39,712 bases of DNA from Pseudomonadales bacterium (GCA_017854255.1 JAFMIA010000024.1:1-39712), one strand, 5' to 3'. Counted from the first letter of the stretch, positions 24,260-33,078 are shown. Numbers and translations are program-made. The notes: generated by a model from the letters alone, not told the origin.

Positions 24260-24871
24260 ATGAAATTTTTTAATTCTGTCGGACCTAACCCCCGCGTTGT
24301 TCGGGTTTTCATGAGTGAACTGGGTCTGACGATGGATCAAGACACGGTTGATATCATGGCGGGCGAAAACCGCCAGCCGGCCTACCAAGCGGTTAACCCT
24401 GGGGCTCAGTTGCCGGCCTTAATGCTAGATGATGGCGCCGTGGTGTCTGAGATCACGGCTATTTGCGAGTACCTGGCCGAGCACGCAGGCGGCACCAGCC
24501 TGATTGGCGACACGATGCAGGAGCGCGTGGAAACCAGAATGTGGGTTCGCAGAATTGATCTCGGAATCGTTGAGCCCCTAGCCAACGGTTTTCGCTCTTC
24601 AGAAGGCGCGCCGATATTTAAAGATCGCATGCGCATCATTCCGCATGCGGCGGATGATTTAAAGGCGCTCGCGCAAGACAAGATTCAATGGCTAGACGGC
24701 CTAATGGGCGATAAAACCTACATCTGTGGCGATCGCTTCAGCTTGGCAGACATTATGCTCTGCGTGTTCCTTGAATTTGGCGCATCGGTCGGACAACCCA
24801 TTGATCCAAACAATGCCAACATCGTTGCCTGGCATAACCGTGTAAAAGATCGCGCAAGTTTTGCTGCTTAG
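24260..24871 (+). CDS. Glutathione S-transferase family protein
   Basis: A 203-residue protein with the two-domain GST layout. The N-terminal thioredoxin-like domain starts MKFFNSVGPNPRVVRVFMSELGL and contains the cis-Pro segment NPGAQLPALML and the glutathione-binding SEITAICEYLAE. The C-terminal helical domain contains ICGDRFSLADIMLCVFLEF, the conserved N-capping box of the family. It would conjugate glutathione to or isomerise an electrophile; the substrate is unknown. An AAGGAAG ribosome binding site lies before the ATG. It stands alone, divergent from the ABC exporter operon. Confidence 0.92.
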   Translation: MKFFNSVGPNPRVVRVFMSELGLTMDQDTVDIMAGENRQPAYQAVNPGAQLPALMLDDGAVVSEITAICEYLAEHAGGTSLIGDTMQERVETRMWVRRIDLGIVEPLANGFRSSEGAPIFKDRMRIIPHAADDLKALAQDKIQWLDGLMGDKTYICGDRFSLADIMLCVFLEFGASVGQPIDPNNANIVAWHNRVKDRASFAA

Positions 24872-25359
24872 GCCTGGCTAAATGGGGTCTTTGTCTGATT
24901 TGACCCATCCTAAATAGGTTTGCGCGTTGCGGGTTGGTCGAGCGTTGCGTCATGCTTGAAGGTCAAGCCGATAAGGCGCCTGGCTGATGGGTTTGGCCCG
25001 CGCTCGATTTGGTTACAGGATCGGGTTGCTGAAGGCATGAGGAAGGCCTATGAACAAGCGGCGCCATCTGTTGGGCGCCATGGGTCGTAGAACCTATTCG
25101 GGTTGGGGCTTAAAGCAAAAGGGTAACCGCAGATAACAGCCCCCAAAGCAACTTTTGGGCGCGGCAGTTTGGCGTCAGAAAGCGCGGGGCGCCAAGACGG
25201 TCGGCAGATCGGGAAGATGGCGCCGGACGACAGCAATGCAATGCCTTGGGATAGAATCTATCAGCGCGGATTAGCGCAGGATATGACGGAGCAAGGTTAA
25301 AAAAGCGTCACAACGAAGAGACCTGTTCGATGGAGAGCAGAAGGGATTAAGGGCAAACT
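24872..25359. other. Long intergenic region (488 bases) before the acyl-CoA dehydrogenase pair
   Basis: No protein-like frame or known RNA family was recognised. It holds a palindrome-flanked GGCGCC-8-GGCGCC (about 25061-25080) and the sequence GCGCGGATTAGCGC (25264-25277), whose first 13 bases recur upstream of the carboxyltransferase gene (7592-7604). A 29-codon ATG frame at 25050 has an AGGAAGG site but no recognisable product. The region may be a regulatory leader or a decayed gene. Confidence 0.5.
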
Positions 25360-26490
25360 ATGTTTCAAGGAATGAATTTTGCGCCCGCGCAACTGCCGGG
25401 TGAACTCGAGGCGTTACGGACCGAGGTCCGGGAATTTCTGAACGCCGAAACGGACTGGCATCCAAATTCGGACTTTAATGCAGGCGCGTCGCCCGAGTTT
25501 TCCAAACGCTTTGCGGCGAAAGGTTGGATTGGCATGACATGGCCAAAAGAATATGGCGGCGGCGGTCGGAGCTTTCTTGAGCGCTATGTTGTGACCGAAG
25601 AATTGCTGGCTGCTGGCGCGCCTGTAGGATGTCATTGGATTGCCGATCGGCAGAGCGGGCCTCTGCTTTTAAAATTTGGAACCGAGGCGCAGAAGCAAGC
25701 GTTCTTACCCGGGATCATCTCCGGAGAAAGCTTTTATTCGATCGGGATGTCGGAGCCCGACACGGGATCTGACCTTGCTTCGATTCGCACGAGTGCCGTA
25801 CAAGTGCCTGGGGGCTGGTGTTTGAATGGCAGTAAAATTTGGACGAGCAATGCCCACCTGAATCATTTTATGGTGACTTTGGTGCGAACAGCCCCCGCAA
25901 CTGAAAATCGTCACGAAGGCATGAGTCAATTTATCGTGCCGATTCATGCCGATGGTGTCACCGTGCGGGGTATTGATAACTTGGCCGGCGAGCAGGATTT
26001 TAATCAAATCTTTTTCGATGATGTCTTTGTCCCGGATGACCATGTCGTGGGAGAGGCCGGCAATGGTTGGGCCCAGGTCATGAGTGAGCTGGCCTATGAG
26101 CGCAGTGGTCCTGAGCGCTTTTTAAGTGCCTTTCGCGTACTGGCCGAGTTTGGAAAAAGCCTGCAAAACGACGCGACGGAGTCCCAAGCACGGCTTTATG
26201 GTCAGCTGGTGGCGCACTTGGTCGTTCTGCGGCGGATGTCGATCTCGATTGCGAGTTTGCTTGAGAACGGGCTGATGCCGGATACGGAAGCCGCGCTCAT
26301 TAAAGATCTCGGTAACAGCTATGAGCGCCTGGTGCCGGAGGTGGTTCGCCTGTACTTGCCGGGACAAGTGCCGAAGGGTTTGGCCCAAGCGCTTGAAGAA
26401 TGCGTACTGCACGCACCCTCATTTACGTTACGGGGTGGTACCCGGGAAATTTTACGCGGCATGATCGCCCGTGGTTTGGGCTTGAGGTAG
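25360..26490 (+). CDS. Acyl-CoA dehydrogenase, catalytic subunit of a heteromeric pair
   Basis: A 376-residue FAD-dependent acyl-CoA dehydrogenase. Recognisable parts are the N-terminal WPKEYGGGG, the FAD-contact SIGMSEPDTGSDLASIRT (127-144), the middle-domain GSKIWTSNAHLNHFMVTLVRT, and YERSG (246-250), where E247 is the likely catalytic base, as in ChsE4/FadE26-type subunits. The C-terminal end RGGTREILRGMIARGLGL is typical. Its companion 4 bases downstream is a shorter, dissimilar dehydrogenase. The pair resembles the alpha2beta2 enzymes known from sterol side-chain degradation and related acyl-CoA pathways. Substrate inference is only by analogy. Confidence 0.93.
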   Translation: MFQGMNFAPAQLPGELEALRTEVREFLNAETDWHPNSDFNAGASPEFSKRFAAKGWIGMTWPKEYGGGGRSFLERYVVTEELLAAGAPVGCHWIADRQSGPLLLKFGTEAQKQAFLPGIISGESFYSIGMSEPDTGSDLASIRTSAVQVPGGWCLNGSKIWTSNAHLNHFMVTLVRTAPATENRHEGMSQFIVPIHADGVTVRGIDNLAGEQDFNQIFFDDVFVPDDHVVGEAGNGWAQVMSELAYERSGPERFLSAFRVLAEFGKSLQNDATESQARLYGQLVAHLVVLRRMSISIASLLENGLMPDTEAALIKDLGNSYERLVPEVVRLYLPGQVPKGLAQALEECVLHAPSFTLRGGTREILRGMIARGLGLR

Positions 26491-26494
26491 CACG

Positions 26495-27529
26495 ATGAAT
26501 GAAGAACAACAGCTGATTGGTGAGATGGCGCGCCGCATGTTGGACGACCATTGCGGTCCCGCCGTCGTTGACGCAGCAGAGCAGGGCGATTACCCCTCGG
26601 CGCTATGGACGCTGCTGGTTGACAATGGCCTCACAACGCTTGGTATTGATGAAGCGCTCGGCGGCGCGGGTGGCACGTTTGGCGATGCCCTAGTTGTGTT
26701 GCGAGAAGCGGGTCGAAAAGCCGCGCCCCTACCGCTGGCAGAAACGCTGCTTGCGGGACAATTATTGTCAAGCCTTGAACAGCGCTTGCCTACGGGCCCG
26801 ATGTGTTTCGTACAAGGTGATGTGAGCCTGAATGAATCGGGTCAATTGCAGGGGTCGGTGCACGGCGTGAAATTTGCCCGGCATTGCCAAACACTCTTAG
26901 TTGCGGCGCGGCGCGGCGAGGACCCAGTGATTTGCCACATTCCAGCGGGAACGGTTGCGGTCACGCAAGGCAAGGATCTCGCGGGTGAACCCAGTGATGA
27001 TCTTGATTTGTTTGTCCAGGTTCAACCGCAGGCCTGCTTTGAGATTGATGAGGCGAAGCTCGATGCCGTGTTGGTTTGGGGCGCGGCAATGCGGTCTGTC
27101 ATGATGGCAGGCGCCTTAGAAGAAGCGCTGGCGGCAACGGTTGGCTACGCACTGGAGCGCAAACAGTTTGGTAAGGCCATCGCGAAATTCCAGGCGATTC
27201 AGCAACAGTTAGCGGTGTTTGCAACGCAGGTTGCAGCGAGTACTCGGGCGGCTGAGACGCTTATGGTTCAATCTGAGATTGCCAGTATCGATGTGGCCAT
27301 CGCCAAAGCCCGCATTGGTGAGGCTGCCGGTATTTGTGCAGAGATCGCGCATCAGGTGCATGGCGCGATTGGCTATACCCGAGATCACCGGCTCAATCAT
27401 CTCACACGAAGGTTGTGGGCCTGGCGTGATGCGTTTGGCCATGAGGCCTATTGGCAGGAGCGTCTTGGGCGAACCCTGTTGGCCGATCAAACCGGGGATC
27501 TCTGGCAGCAGGTCACGGCGCTGGGTTAG
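26495..27529 (+). CDS. Acyl-CoA dehydrogenase, second subunit of a heteromeric pair
   Basis: A 344-residue acyl-CoA dehydrogenase-like protein. The N-terminal domain begins MNEEQQLIGEMARRMLDDHCG and holds GIDEALGGAGG. The middle domain is shortened and poorly conserved. The C-terminal domain keeps YALERKQFGKAIAKFQAIQ and EIAHQVHGAIGYTRDH, the FAD-binding parts from the partner face. A Glu at the position expected for catalysis is not evident. It fits the beta subunit (ChsE5/FadE27-like) of a heterotetramer that shares FAD sites with the alpha subunit. Four bases separate it from the upstream gene. Confidence 0.92.
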   Translation: MNEEQQLIGEMARRMLDDHCGPAVVDAAEQGDYPSALWTLLVDNGLTTLGIDEALGGAGGTFGDALVVLREAGRKAAPLPLAETLLAGQLLSSLEQRLPTGPMCFVQGDVSLNESGQLQGSVHGVKFARHCQTLLVAARRGEDPVICHIPAGTVAVTQGKDLAGEPSDDLDLFVQVQPQACFEIDEAKLDAVLVWGAAMRSVMMAGALEEALAATVGYALERKQFGKAIAKFQAIQQQLAVFATQVAASTRAAETLMVQSEIASIDVAIAKARIGEAAGICAEIAHQVHGAIGYTRDHRLNHLTRRLWAWRDAFGHEAYWQERLGRTLLADQTGDLWQQVTALG

Positions 27530-27864
27530 GGCGCCTCCGGGGTGTAAGGCGAAGGCGCCGCAAGGGTGATCCGGGGTGAGATCCGGTTGGCGCTGAAGTC
27601 TTCAGGGGTTTCTGTTCTTAGGGCAGCACTTACGCGGTGCAGCTCGGTTGGGTTGATTGAGGACTTGCCTTTAGACCTTGCAGTAGGGCTTGGCGCAGTT
27701 TTGATTGCGAGCGGGCAGGCAAGGGCTGGCATTCATTAAGGACCGGATCAACCGTTGCAACCCAGCGGCAGCAGGGCCTTTGGATTTCGCCCTAGCAGAG
27801 CGCGTAAAAAATGCCTGTTTGCCCCCGCGGCGCACCCGGATGATGGCGCGCACAAGCGATCTTT
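27530..27864. other. Intergenic region between convergent genes (335 bases)
   Basis: It lies between the stop of the second dehydrogenase and the stop of the MBL-fold gene, so convergent transcripts end here. No terminator hairpin with a T run was found. Several open frames exist on both strands (27526-27732 and 27671-27853 minus, 27705-28094 plus) but none shows family features or a ribosome binding site. Confidence 0.5.
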
Positions 27865-28773
27865 TTAATCAGACATTAATCGGAAATCAGAAGCAGTACT
27901 CACGGGCTGCGTGCTGCTCACAACGCCTTGGTCAATCAGGCGAATCATCGCGCTTAAAACAGACCGCTCGGCGGCGGGGAACATTCTCGGATCAGTGGTG
28001 GTGTACATCACGGGCACCATGTCCGGAATCCGCGTCAGGCCATCTTTTAAACAGGCTAAAATTTGCTGCTCGCGCTCAAGCCGATGATCGATAAAAGCCT
28101 GCACAAAGGGTTGAACCTCGCGAATGGCGGTGCCATGGGTTGGCCAGTAAACCTGGTCGTCCCGTTGCTGCAGTTTTTCAAGGCTTTCCATGTAGGCGGT
28201 CATATCGCCATCGGGTGGGCCAATAACGCTGGTTGACCAGCCCATGACATGATCGCCGGTGAAGAGGGCCTTTTCTTCCTTGAGTGCAAAGCACATATGG
28301 TTGGAGGTGTGCCCTGGGGTGTACACGCACTCAATCGTCCAGCCATCGCCTTTAATCACTTGGCCATCTTGAATCAGATGATCTGGCACAAAGTCCATAT
28401 CACCACCTTCTTCAATCGGCGTGCCCGAGGCGATTTTACCGGCGCCATGCGGGCCATAACCATAGGTGGGTGCTTGCCAGAGCTGTTTGAGCGGGGCCGC
28501 AGCAGGAGAATGATCCATATGGGTATGGGTAATTAGAATATGGGTAATAGTCTCGCCGGCGAGGGCATCGCTGAGCGCCGCAATGTGCTCATCAATCATC
28601 GGGCCTGGGTCAACAACCGCGACGTTGCCGTGACCGATCACGTAGGTACCCGTGCCATTAAACGTAAACCCGGATGGGTTGCGCGCCGTCATTCGGCGAA
28701 CAAGGGGCGATACGGTTTCAAGCGTTGCATAAGCAAACTCGTACTTGTAAACATAAGGGATTGCGACAGCCAT
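27865..28773 (-). CDS. MBL-fold metallo-hydrolase (LACTB2-like)
   Basis: A 302-residue metallo-beta-lactamase-fold hydrolase. The metal-binding motif is HTHMDH (83-88), followed by TPGHTSNHMCF, GDHVMGW (the bridging Asp) and THG near residue 210, so the dinuclear site looks complete. The C-terminal 80 residues (RLEREQQILACL...SVLSAMIRLIDQG) form the winged-helix cap typical of LACTB2-like proteins. Likely a thioesterase or nuclease-type hydrolase; the substrate is unknown. The start at 28773 has a GGAGA site; an in-frame start at 28794 adds only seven residues. It is divergent from the HD-GYP gene. Confidence 0.9.
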   Translation of the reverse strand: MAVAIPYVYKYEFAYATLETVSPLVRRMTARNPSGFTFNGTGTYVIGHGNVAVVDPGPMIDEHIAALSDALAGETITHILITHTHMDHSPAAAPLKQLWQAPTYGYGPHGAGKIASGTPIEEGGDMDFVPDHLIQDGQVIKGDGWTIECVYTPGHTSNHMCFALKEEKALFTGDHVMGWSTSVIGPPDGDMTAYMESLEKLQQRDDQVYWPTHGTAIREVQPFVQAFIDHRLEREQQILACLKDGLTRIPDMVPVMYTTTDPRMFPAAERSVLSAMIRLIDQGVVSSTQPVSTASDFRLMSD

Positions 28774-28876
28774 AAGGGTCTCCAGTTGAAGCAAAATGAT
28801 ACCAGAAACCCGATGTGGGTATTGGATGCGATACCTTTTGCATTTTGCAGCAAATTGTCCATTATTGGGCCTAAGT

Positions 28877-28890
28877 ATTAACCGGTTAAT
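28877..28890. promoter_or_regulatory. 14-base perfect palindrome upstream of the HD-GYP gene
   Basis: ATTAACCGGTTAAT is a perfect palindrome placed directly before the GAGGAA ribosome binding site (28891-28896) of the HD-GYP gene, in the intergenic region shared with the divergent MBL-fold gene. It is a good candidate operator for a dimeric regulator; no regulator is identified. Confidence 0.4.
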
Positions 28891-28899
28891 GAGGAAACT

Positions 28900-30666
28900 A
28901 TGACCACAGATTCAAGCTCGGCGAATCGATTAATTGAAATCGGTATCGCCCTCTCGGCAGAAAAAGACACGACGGTCTTGATGGAAAGAATTCTGCTTGA
29001 AGCGATGGATATCTCACAAGCCGATGGCGGGACCTTGTACCTGCGCGATGAAGATTTCTTGAAATTCGAAATTGTGCGAACCAACTCTCTCGAGATTGCG
29101 CAAGGCGGGACCACCGGTGGTGAAGTGACTCTGCCGCCCATGGCGTTAAAAAATGCCGAAGGCTTGCCGAATACGCACAACATCGTGACCTATGCTGCCA
29201 ACGAGGGAAAAACCGTGAACATCCCGGACGTCTATCTCTCGGATGATTTTGATTTCACGGGCACCAAAAAGTTTGATGAGGCGTTTGGGTTCAAAGGGTT
29301 TCGATCCACGTCTTTTCTCACGGTCCCAATGAAAAACAATGCCGATGAAGTGATTGGCGTCCTGCAGCTATTGAACCGAACGGATCCCGAAACCAAAGTG
29401 GTGGGTCCCTTTGACGGCGGGATCCAGCCCATTATTGAAGCACTGGCGTCTCAAGCTGCCGTGGCCTTGGACAACGCAACCTTATTGAAGGAAATGACCG
29501 AGTTGCAGCAGGCGTTTATTCAGTTGTTGGCCAATGCGCTTGATGCCAAGTCACCCTATACCGGTGGGCATTGCCAACGTGTGCCGGAACTTGCACAAAT
29601 GCTGACTGAGGCTGCGAATTCCGAAACAACCGGCATATTTAAAGATTTCAATTTGTCCGAAGAGGATCGCTATGAGCTGTATGTGGCGTCCTGGATGCAT
29701 GATTGCGGTAAGGTGGTCACCCCTGAGTATGTCGTCGACAAATCGACCAAGCTCGAAACCATCACCGATCGCATTCACGAGGTGCGGGTGCGGTTTGAGG
29801 TGCTCAAGCGCGATGCCGAAATCGATTGTCTAAAAGCGATTATTGCTGGCGGCGATGCGGCCGCGTTGCAGGCTGCGTTGACAGCACGGCTCGCTGAAAT
29901 TGATGCGGACTATTACTTTATTGCAGACACCAATGTAGGCGGCGAGTTTTTAGATGACGACGCCAAAGCGCGGGTGAAGACCATCGCGGAACAAACCTGG
30001 ACGCGCACCTTGAACAATCGGGTGGGCATCTCCATCGAGGAGCGCAAACGCTTCGAACGGACGCCCGCACCAGAATTACCGGTTGTTGAGCCGCTCTTAA
30101 TGGACCGTGAAGACCATCTCATTCCCTACGAGGTGCAACCGTTTAGCGCAGACCCCGATAACCCTTACGGCTTTAAGGTGGATGTGCCCGAGTACAAGTT
30201 CAACAAGGGTGAGGTGTATAACCTGAGCATTTCACGTGGCACGCTGACCAATGAAGAACGCTTCATTATCAATGACCATATTGTGCAAACGGCGGTGATG
30301 CTGGAGAACCTGCCGCTGCCGAAGGCGCTCAGACGGGTGCCAGAGATTGCCTGTGGTCATCATGAAAAGATCGATGGCACGGGTTATCCTCGCAAGCTCA
30401 CCGGCGATCAAATGTCGGTGCAAGCACGGGTTATGGCCATCGCGGATGTGTTCGAAGCGCTGACCGCGGCGGACAGGCCTTATAAAGATCGAAAGACGTT
30501 GTCACAAAGCCTTCGCATTATGTCCTTCATGGCAAAAGACAATCACATGGATCGAGATTTGTATCATCTCTTCCTCGACAGCGGGGTGTATCGCGACTAC
30601 GCCGATAAGTTCCTGCTGGAGGACCAAATCGATGAGGTGGATATCGAGGAATACCGGGTCGCCTAA
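28900..30666 (+). CDS. GAF / HD-GYP cyclic-di-GMP phosphodiesterase-like protein with a large insert
   Basis: A 588-residue cytosolic signalling protein. Residues 10-195 are a GAF domain (LLEAMDISQADGGTLYLRDE, then FLTVPMKNNADEVIGVLQLLNR). Residues 210-560 are an HD-GYP domain: SPYTGGHCQRVPELA (216-231), WMHDCGKV with H267 and D268, and GHHEKIDGTGYP (486-497) with the GYP motif intact. Between them, roughly residues 285-448, lies an extra stretch that canonical HD-GYP domains lack; it is helix-rich and contains DADYYFIADTNVGGEF. The catalytic metal ligands appear complete, so it likely hydrolyses c-di-GMP or a related dinucleotide when GAF binds its ligand. It probably has its own promoter near the palindrome. 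Confidence 0.92.
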   Translation: MTTDSSSANRLIEIGIALSAEKDTTVLMERILLEAMDISQADGGTLYLRDEDFLKFEIVRTNSLEIAQGGTTGGEVTLPPMALKNAEGLPNTHNIVTYAANEGKTVNIPDVYLSDDFDFTGTKKFDEAFGFKGFRSTSFLTVPMKNNADEVIGVLQLLNRTDPETKVVGPFDGGIQPIIEALASQAAVALDNATLLKEMTELQQAFIQLLANALDAKSPYTGGHCQRVPELAQMLTEAANSETTGIFKDFNLSEEDRYELYVASWMHDCGKVVTPEYVVDKSTKLETITDRIHEVRVRFEVLKRDAEIDCLKAIIAGGDAAALQAALTARLAEIDADYYFIADTNVGGEFLDDDAKARVKTIAEQTWTRTLNNRVGISIEERKRFERTPAPELPVVEPLLMDREDHLIPYEVQPFSADPDNPYGFKVDVPEYKFNKGEVYNLSISRGTLTNEERFIINDHIVQTAVMLENLPLPKALRRVPEIACGHHEKIDGTGYPRKLTGDQMSVQARVMAIADVFEALTAADRPYKDRKTLSQSLRIMSFMAKDNHMDRDLYHLFLDSGVYRDYADKFLLEDQIDEVDIEEYRVA

Positions 30667-30676
30667 TCTCGGCGAC
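30658..30676 (+). terminator. Weak hairpin overlapping the HD-GYP stop codon
   Basis: GTCGCC (30658-30663) pairs with GGCGAC (30671-30676) around a 7-base loop that contains the TAA stop. It is followed by TTGATT, too poor in T to be a confident intrinsic terminator. Confidence 0.3.
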
Positions 30677-31011
30677 TTGATTCTGAGGGTCCCATAGACG
30701 GTAGTGTCGTCTGGCGCCCGGAGCAGGTAATAGCGCGGTTATCGAATCAAGGGACCCATGGCGCCTGCGTTAAAAGCTTGGTGAGATGCTGGTTTATAAG
30801 GTTGTCGGCGATCGGTGAATCGCGGTGCTTGCAGCGGCATTAGCGCCCCCGCTGGCGCTGCTGCACTTGATCAGACCCGCGGCGCGGGGGTCTCGTTGTT
30901 GCTCGATGGGCTGAACGGGCCAATAAGCGCATGGGTCGACGTTTCAAAACCCCGGTCAGGTCTTTGCAGGGCCTAGGCCATCCAGCATGATAAAGCGCTC
31001 TAATCCGTGAC
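30667..31011. other. Intergenic region between convergent genes (345 bases)
   Basis: It lies between the HD-GYP stop and the stop of the GS-like gene. Apart from the weak hairpin at its start it contains a pair GGGTCCC / GGGACCC about 60 bases apart (inverted), and no gene that I can support; a minus-strand frame at 30840-31073 overlaps the GS-like gene end and looks like a shadow. Confidence 0.5.
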
Positions 31012-32409
31012 CTAAGACGCCGCGAAGTATCGTTGAAACTCCCAGAGCCCCGGTACCGGGCTGTCTGGGTCATTCCCAGCGCGGTGAAAGGTCATCCATT
31101 CATGGCGCCGAGATTTGATCCAATATTCAACATCCTCGGCCACCAGTTCTTGCTTTAAAGCATCGCAAGCCTCTAGCGTTTTTGCCGCGGTCATAATATC
31201 GGAGGGCAAGCGTTCCACGCTGGCTGGAATACCCCAGGCTAAATCGGTAAATTCTGGCGGGGGTTCTTGCTTTGCCGCGAGACCCGTGAGCCCGCCCGCT
31301 AAGATCGCTGCAAGGGCGTGATAGGGGTTCAAGTCGCCGGCGCCAACGCGATGCTCGATCCTCGCTGTTTTTGGTCCGTCGCAAATGAGGCGAATCCCGG
31401 TTGATTTATTTTCTTCACCCCAAGTCGCTGTGACCGGCGGCGCTGCAAACTCCCGCAAGCGCCGGTAAGAATTAACGGAAGGACACAGGTAGCTGACGGT
31501 CGCAGGCATGGTCGTAACCAGGCCGGCTAGCCAATGTCGCAGCAATTGCGAACGGTTTTTGGGCGCGCCGTCATCATAAAATTGCGGGTCGCCGGCGCGG
31601 AGCAGGGAGTGATGAATGTGCATGCCGTTCGAAAACCCGGGCTGAGGGTGGGCCATAAAAGTGGTCGATAAGCCTTGTTCAACGGCGGTTTCAAAAATAA
31701 TTTGTTTGGCACGCACCACCCGATCCGCCATCACGACGGGTTCGTCAGGCACCAGGTTCAATTCGATCTGCCCCATGCCATTCTCGTCGTTCCAGGCTTC
31801 CCATGGAATGCCGTAGGCTTCAAGTCGGCTGAGGACATGATTCATAAAGGTGACGGCCCGAAAGGAGTCTTTCAGCAGGTAAATGGTTTGTAGGGGCGAG
31901 GCGCCGACCGGGCTCAAGTTTTGATATTGCTTGCGTTCGGCGTCGTCGAAGGAATTGTCATACAAGAAAAATTCAAGCTCGAAGGTGCACTTAACGCTTA
32001 AGCCGAGGTCATCGAGTTTTTGGACCTGCTGTTTGAGTTTTGTTCTAGGGCAGAGCGAGATGGGGCGACCATCTAAAAACGTAAAATCGCAAATGACTTG
32101 GCCCAAGTCGGGGTCTTGGCCGTCGGGAACAAGGGTTGAAAGATCTGGGGTTAATGCGATGTCGCCTAAAACGCTGCGCCGAAAGGAATGCCAAAACCCC
32201 AAATGGGGCGTGCTTTCGCTGTCGGATCCGAGCGCCACATCGGCGAGGTTATGGCCGATGGGTAGGCCCTTGGTGAACTTTTCGCGGGCACAATATTTGC
32301 CCAGCGCAAAGCCGTCGAGATCGGTGGCCATCGTCCGAACGCGTTTGACATGATGCCGGTCGAGCCATTGATCGAGGTTAACCTCACCTTTAAACATTTT
32401 GTCTGTCAT
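31012..32409 (-). CDS. Glutamine synthetase-family gamma-glutamyl ligase (PuuA/GlnA3-like)
   Basis: A 465-residue protein of the glutamine synthetase fold. Catalytic-site features are present: TFELEFFLYD (first metal Glu), ENGMGQIELNL (second), SNGMHIHHSLL (glutamate/metal His loop) and KTARIEHRVGAGDLNPYHALAA near the C-terminus. The adenylylation Tyr region of GlnA is absent. Members of this divergent group join glutamate to amines such as putrescine, methylamine or aromatic amines rather than ammonia. The ATG overlaps the upstream stop as ATGA (32406-32409), which fixes the start over a longer frame at 32478. It is the last gene of a ribBA-unknown-GS operon. Amine substrate cannot be named. 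Confidence 0.92.
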   Translation of the reverse strand: MTDKMFKGEVNLDQWLDRHHVKRVRTMATDLDGFALGKYCAREKFTKGLPIGHNLADVALGSDSESTPHLGFWHSFRRSVLGDIALTPDLSTLVPDGQDPDLGQVICDFTFLDGRPISLCPRTKLKQQVQKLDDLGLSVKCTFELEFFLYDNSFDDAERKQYQNLSPVGASPLQTIYLLKDSFRAVTFMNHVLSRLEAYGIPWEAWNDENGMGQIELNLVPDEPVVMADRVVRAKQIIFETAVEQGLSTTFMAHPQPGFSNGMHIHHSLLRAGDPQFYDDGAPKNRSQLLRHWLAGLVTTMPATVSYLCPSVNSYRRLREFAAPPVTATWGEENKSTGIRLICDGPKTARIEHRVGAGDLNPYHALAAILAGGLTGLAAKQEPPPEFTDLAWGIPASVERLPSDIMTAAKTLEACDALKQELVAEDVEYWIKSRRHEWMTFHRAGNDPDSPVPGLWEFQRYFAAS

Positions 32410-33038
32410 TGCAGGTCCATCCAGTACTCGGTTGTGGCATCGGTGATGATCGCGATCGTGCGCATGCTGGCTTGGCACTGAATCCGACCTTTTAAAATAT
32501 CATCAATCAAGAGGGCATAACCGTTGTAAAGGTGACTGAGGGTTGCCCCCTGACCAAGGATAAGGGCGCGTTCTGGGCCATGACCCCAATGGTGCCGGAT
32601 GTCCGTGTCTTCGCTATAACTTTCGATGGTAAATTCGTTCGGGTCCAGCAGGCTGGTCGCCTTATAAAAAGCCTCCGCGGCCGTTTCCCAAGGCGTCAGA
32701 GCAGGTTGAAAGAGTTGCGTAAGTCTGCGTTTTAACAGGGGTTTTCGCCATGCGCCGCGGAGCTTAAATTTTGGCGGCTCGCCGCTAAAGGGGTCAAAAA
32801 GGCCCTCAATCAACGCGGTTTCTGTTTTACGGGCTCTGGAAATTGTGATCCCGGTCTTGGGATCAACGACGAGGCGCAGCTTAAGGCGCGTTTTGGTGTC
32901 CTGTAAAATAAGGGTGCTGGGTAGACCAGCTAATTGCCTCCCGCCAGTTTGACGGAGACTGGTCCTCAGAATTCGGGCTAGATTGAGCTCCATGGGCGCA
33001 GCATTGGATTGCGTCATCACCGAAAATAATTGTGCCAT
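32406..33038 (-). CDS. Protein of unknown function between ribBA and a GS-like ligase
   Basis: A 210-residue soluble protein that I do not recognise. It has no signal peptide or membrane helix. The N-terminal half (ARILRTSLRQTGGRQLAG, ILQDTKTRLKLRLVVDPKTG) looks like a strand-rich domain, and the middle is strongly basic (FKLRGAWRKPLLKRRLTQLFQ). The C-terminal third (GHGPERALILGQGATLSHLYNGYALLIDD) is hydrophobic with small residues. Its stop overlaps the GS-like gene by 4 bases (ATGA), so the two are translationally coupled and probably act together. A second possible start (Met16, 32993) exists. The 40-base gap to ribBA suggests one operon. It may be a partner or substrate-delivery subunit of the ligase; this is speculation. 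Confidence 0.7.
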   Translation of the reverse strand: MAQLFSVMTQSNAAPMELNLARILRTSLRQTGGRQLAGLPSTLILQDTKTRLKLRLVVDPKTGITISRARKTETALIEGLFDPFSGEPPKFKLRGAWRKPLLKRRLTQLFQPALTPWETAAEAFYKATSLLDPNEFTIESYSEDTDIRHHWGHGPERALILGQGATLSHLYNGYALLIDDILKGRIQCQASMRTIAIITDATTEYWMDLQ

Positions 33039-33078
33039 GGGTTAACCGTCCGCCAAAGGATTGCTGCGCATTAAGGAT

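Noticed and set aside
25050-25136. Short ATG frame (28 residues, basic) with an AGGAAGG site
   Set aside because: No recognisable product and overlapping alternative ATG; not enough to call a gene.
27526-27853. Minus-strand frames between the dehydrogenase pair and the MBL gene
   Set aside because: No motifs, no ribosome binding sites, and they run against each other; treated as intergenic.
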